From Sphagnum compactum (taxonomy: Eukaryota > Bryophyta > Sphagnopsida > Sphagnales), in contig OZ234494.1 in assembly GCA_965153455.1 (NCBI GenBank), positions 27,085,354 through 27,149,353 of the forward strand: DNA of 64,000 bases, in the 5' to 3' direction. The stretch's first letter is position 1; the number at the start of each line of letters is the position of its first letter. A program made the position numbers and the translations under genes. The notes beneath the pieces are model-generated. The model was given only the letters and a program-made list of their open reading frames with translations, was not told where the DNA came from and did not search any database. Shown piece by piece: positions 60,921 to 64,000 of this stretch.

Positions 60921-62123
60921 GAAACAACAACGTTTGTGGTGCTTAGAACCCATCCGATGCCCCCCACATAATGTGCTGCTCATGCAACCATGTATTGAAT
61001 GTAAATCTTCTTACAATCCTCTTTCATCTTAGAATGATTGATTGATGGGTCCTCCTCCTCCTTGCATCTGCTGCAATGCAATTTCTTCTAGGCAAAGAAT
61101 TCTCTTGATTGCTAATGGAACTTCTGAGATTGATATGGCTCTGAGAATTCTTTTTGTATGTTTCATCAGACAGATTATTTGGTGCAAATTTTATTTAATT
61201 TTCTTTTGACAGTTTCTCCATCCTTTTTTTACACAATGTTTGTTGCTTGGTGGTGATAATCATCTATCTCATTATTATTTTCTTGTGACAGTTCTGTGTC
61301 TTTTTGTAGCATGATCTTTGTGATCAAAGTTGATGTGATATTGTGCCAGGATCTGATGATGTTTTCACACATGAACATTTGGTGTCAACAAGGTGCAAAT
61401 TTTGGGTGCTTCACTCATACCAGGTGTTGCAAATCAAAGTGCATACTAGCATTCCACCATTCTTTGGAGCTTTGAGCACTGTATGTCTGGTCCCCCCTTC
61501 TTCCTCCTTCCTCTAGCTTCCTCAAAGGGGACTTTTTGCAATGACTTCATATGATGTAGTTTGAAGTTAAAACTCCATCACACACCCGTGAAAGTGTGAA
61601 TTGCAAGCTGATGAAAATGACACACAAAACCCTAACAGAATGGTGGTTTAGGCATATGAATTGAATGCAATAATGGGTTTGTTTAGATTTGCTCGATGAA
61701 GAATGAAGAACCATTTTGTGTGCGCTCCCTTGTTCTGTGCAGGTTGAAGTGGGAGGGATGAATGCAGGAAGAGTAGAGGGAGCTTTTGAAACCTGTGTTT
61801 TGGTTGGTAAATTCATTGGAGTCCTTGAGAGTTTCAATCCCCCACTTTCATGATCATCTCTTTTTTTTGTTTAAAATCAAATAAAACCCACATCTTTTGT
61901 TTTCTAAGATCACAACAATGGTATCTCTTATGGGGTAGCTTTGCTGCAAATTTTGTGTGTTGGGATTTGCACAAACTTGGGGCGGGTTCTCTCTTCTTTA
62001 CCCAACAGCAGCAACAACCACTGCATCTCTCTACTCAACCAACCCCAAGGTCGGACTTTTTCAAAACTTGTTCTCCTCTTTGAACAAAAATTGGATTTGT
62101 CTTTAGGAAGAGTCATGGTTCAC

Positions 62124-62162
62124 CTACCTCTTACCTACTTACCTACCTACCTACCTACCTAC
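62124..62162. repeat. (CTAC)n microsatellite
   Basis: About eight CTAC units, two of them variant, occur in tandem. The reverse motif GTAG is scattered at 62690-62790. Confidence 0.9.
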
Positions 62163-63080
62163 CATCCGCAAGGGAATTCCTCATGATCATAATCATGTTT
62201 TCCTTTGTGTGGGTAGGGAGCATATAAAGGTCATTTCCAACATGGGACGATGTCTTGTTAAAACAAAGTGACACTCATTGCAAGCAACGCTCCATTGCGT
62301 AATGGCTTCTGCTCTTTTCTGTGATCATGATTATTGAGTAGTATTATTGTTTCCATAAGGCTTGCTCTCCATATTTAGTATTGCTTTGTGGAATTTTGGG
62401 AAAAGCCTTTCTCTCTCAAGTAACAATGATTTCATTTCCAGTTTTTCTTATATTTTATTCAAAGTTTTTGTAATGTTTTGTAATTTTTTTAACCCCCCAC
62501 CCCCAATATTAATGTTGTGAGGTTTTGTTATTATTATTTTCAGGGTTTGTGAGGAGGGTTTTGTCATTTTATGATGATGATGATAATGATAATAACCATA
62601 CATTCCTTGAGAAACTTCATCATAATACAAATGAGTGTGCCTACAACTCAAAGTACCACTACCTATGTAGTTGGGTAACTATCATAGCTAAGTAGGTAGG
62701 GAATGTAAAGGGGGTTAACTATGTTGTACCCATCTACGTACCCATGTAAGGCACTCGGTGGCTACAAGGTAGGTAGATGCAGGTGGATGGTTTAGTACAT
62801 AGCTAATCACCATGCTTAGTTTTTTTGGATACAAATACAGCCCAAAAAATAGTATTTTCCCATCCATACACAAACCTTCTTAGGATAAAGCCCAAAACAC
62901 AAAGGGGCCAGGAGGCCTACAACTATTACACCAGCATCTGAGCTTGCTTGTTTTTGAGTGAAATGAAAGACACCCAGAAAACAATAAAGGCCCCCAAATG
63001 AACAACTACCATTACTTTCACACCGACTTTTCAAGTACCATATCTATGATTGATAGGTACTTGGTAGATCTCACTAAAGA

Positions 63081-63085
<5 letters not shown>

Positions 63086-63119
<34 letters not shown>

Positions 63120-63126
63120 TGTGTGT
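63086..63126. repeat. (GT)n microsatellite
   Basis: A GT run of about 40 bp with one interruption (GTATGT). Confidence 0.9.
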
Positions 63127-63130
63127 TTTG

Positions 63131-63385
63131 CTGCAATTTGTCCTCTTGAGAATTATTCAATGCCAAACATCAGTTGCAGGTATTGGATTCTTCCACCGAA
63201 GTTTGTTTTCACCTGCAATTTGTCCTCTTGAGAGTTATCTAATGCTCAACATCAGTTGCAACTTGCAGGTATCATATTCTTCTTCCGCTCCTCAATTTTT
63301 TCTGTTTTTTCCTCCCCAATTCGCACTCTTGAGAATTGTTTAACACCAAACATTAGTTGGAGGTATTGTTTTCTTTCCAATTGAG
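63131..63385. repeat. Diverged tandem repeat, three units
   Basis: Units share GCAATTTGTCCTCTTGAGA, CAACATCAGTTGCAGGTAT and a TTCTTCC block, starting near 63133, 63215 and 63317. Confidence 0.75.
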
Positions 63386-63836
63386 ATTGCTGACTACTAC
63401 TTTCAGACCTAGCTTTTTGCAAGCATTCCTTAATGCTTGGTCCACATTTGGATTGCTTGTTGGATCCACCTTTTGTTGTTTTGCTCCACTTTTGACTCTG
63501 CAAGAGTAGGGTAGGGTCTTGAGAATCCATCATGATCACCACCACAATTCCCTATTTCAAGTATTATCATAGTACTTGTTTTGTCAGATACATATATTCT
63601 TAGTAGGTAAACTACTTGAGTCTTTTTTTTGGGTTTGTTTGGTGTTGATGGTACTTAAAGACACAAAAGTTCTAGCCTTGAATGTATTGTCCTTGCTCCT
63701 CTTTGCAACTACCCCCACAAACCCTCATAATTAGAAGAGTCATAAAAAAAAAGTGTTGCTTGGTCTACTTTTTTTATTATTATATAATGAACTTTTACAT
63801 TATTATGTTAATAAATTTTCAAATTTGAATGTAATA

Positions 63837-63860
63837 TGAATGAATGAATGAATGAATGAG
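63837..63860. repeat. (GAAT)n microsatellite
   Basis: Six consecutive GAAT/TGAA units. Confidence 0.9.
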
Positions 63861-64000
63861 AGCAAACTCCACAAGTGCTCAGTATGTCATCCTGCAAATT
63901 AAAATTGGCTGATGATGTAAAGGTCAGAACATGCCAGTTTGGCTCAGCAAAATGGTTTTGGCCCAACACTTTCTCACTGTTTGTTGCTGAGGCTGGTAAA

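Larger units (their letters stand above)
60921..64000. other. 3' flank of UreD and repeat-bearing spacer
   Basis: The first few hundred bases are the probable UreD 3' UTR. No intact gene was recognised up to the window end. Microsatellites and a diverged tandem repeat are listed separately. Confidence 0.35.

Noticed and set aside
1-64000. CRISPR arrays, bacterial operons, rRNA or tRNA genes
   Set aside because: The tandem repeats lack unique spacers of CRISPR type, genes are spliced plant genes, and no tRNA or rRNA signature was noticed by eye; a tRNAscan run would settle tRNAs.

Overview
This window is nuclear DNA of a land plant. All genes are intron-rich or single-exon plant families, there are TTTAGGG-type telomere-like motifs, and one gene encodes SAS-6, the centriole cartwheel protein. 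SAS-6 is kept by plants with swimming sperm (bryophytes, lycophytes, ferns, cycads, Ginkgo) and lost in flowering plants. Together with the mostly short introns (about 80-600 bp; a few near 1-2 kb) and the AT-rich spacers, this suggests a seed-free plant, most likely a bryophyte such as a moss. The species cannot be named from the sequence alone.

Layout. 1-12.7 kb (+): a leader with telo-boxes and a 33-exon gene for an autoinhibited plasma-membrane-type Ca2+-ATPase (1056 aa). 12.7-24.2 kb: a gene-poor, AT-rich block with two related Helitron-like elements in opposite orientation, several minisatellites and decayed ORFs. 24.3-25.6 kb (+): a two-exon alpha/beta-hydrolase. 25.6-28.7 kb: repeats and spacer. 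28.7-34.0 kb (-): an 8-exon ATG18 of the long BCAS3-domain type (1182 aa), with a probable leader intron reaching 35.4 kb. 35.6-42.6 kb: AT-rich repeats. 42.7-48.8 kb (+): 14-exon SAS6. 49.8-54.5 kb (-): a 12-exon gene fusing a protein kinase to a PP2C phosphatase (665 aa). 55.7-57.3 kb (-): a single-exon VAPYRIN-type MSP plus ankyrin protein (528 aa). 59.55-60.92 kb (+): a single-exon urease accessory protein UreD with lineage-specific insertions, divergent from VAPYRIN across a 2.2 kb spacer full of CT/GA microsatellites. 60.9-64 kb: repeats and spacer.

Exon models were built by hand from GT-AG sites, reading-frame phase and family alignment from memory. Each completed model sums to a whole number of codons and lies close to the usual family length. 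The genes are not an operon. They cover calcium export, autophagy, centriole assembly, kinase/phosphatase signalling, membrane accommodation of microbes or polar growth, and nickel-urease maturation. No clearly new multi-gene system was found. The points most worth a second look are the VAPYRIN-UreD divergent pair, the expanded UreD, the SAS6 first intron built from repeats that carry splice-acceptor look-alikes, and the Helitron pair.
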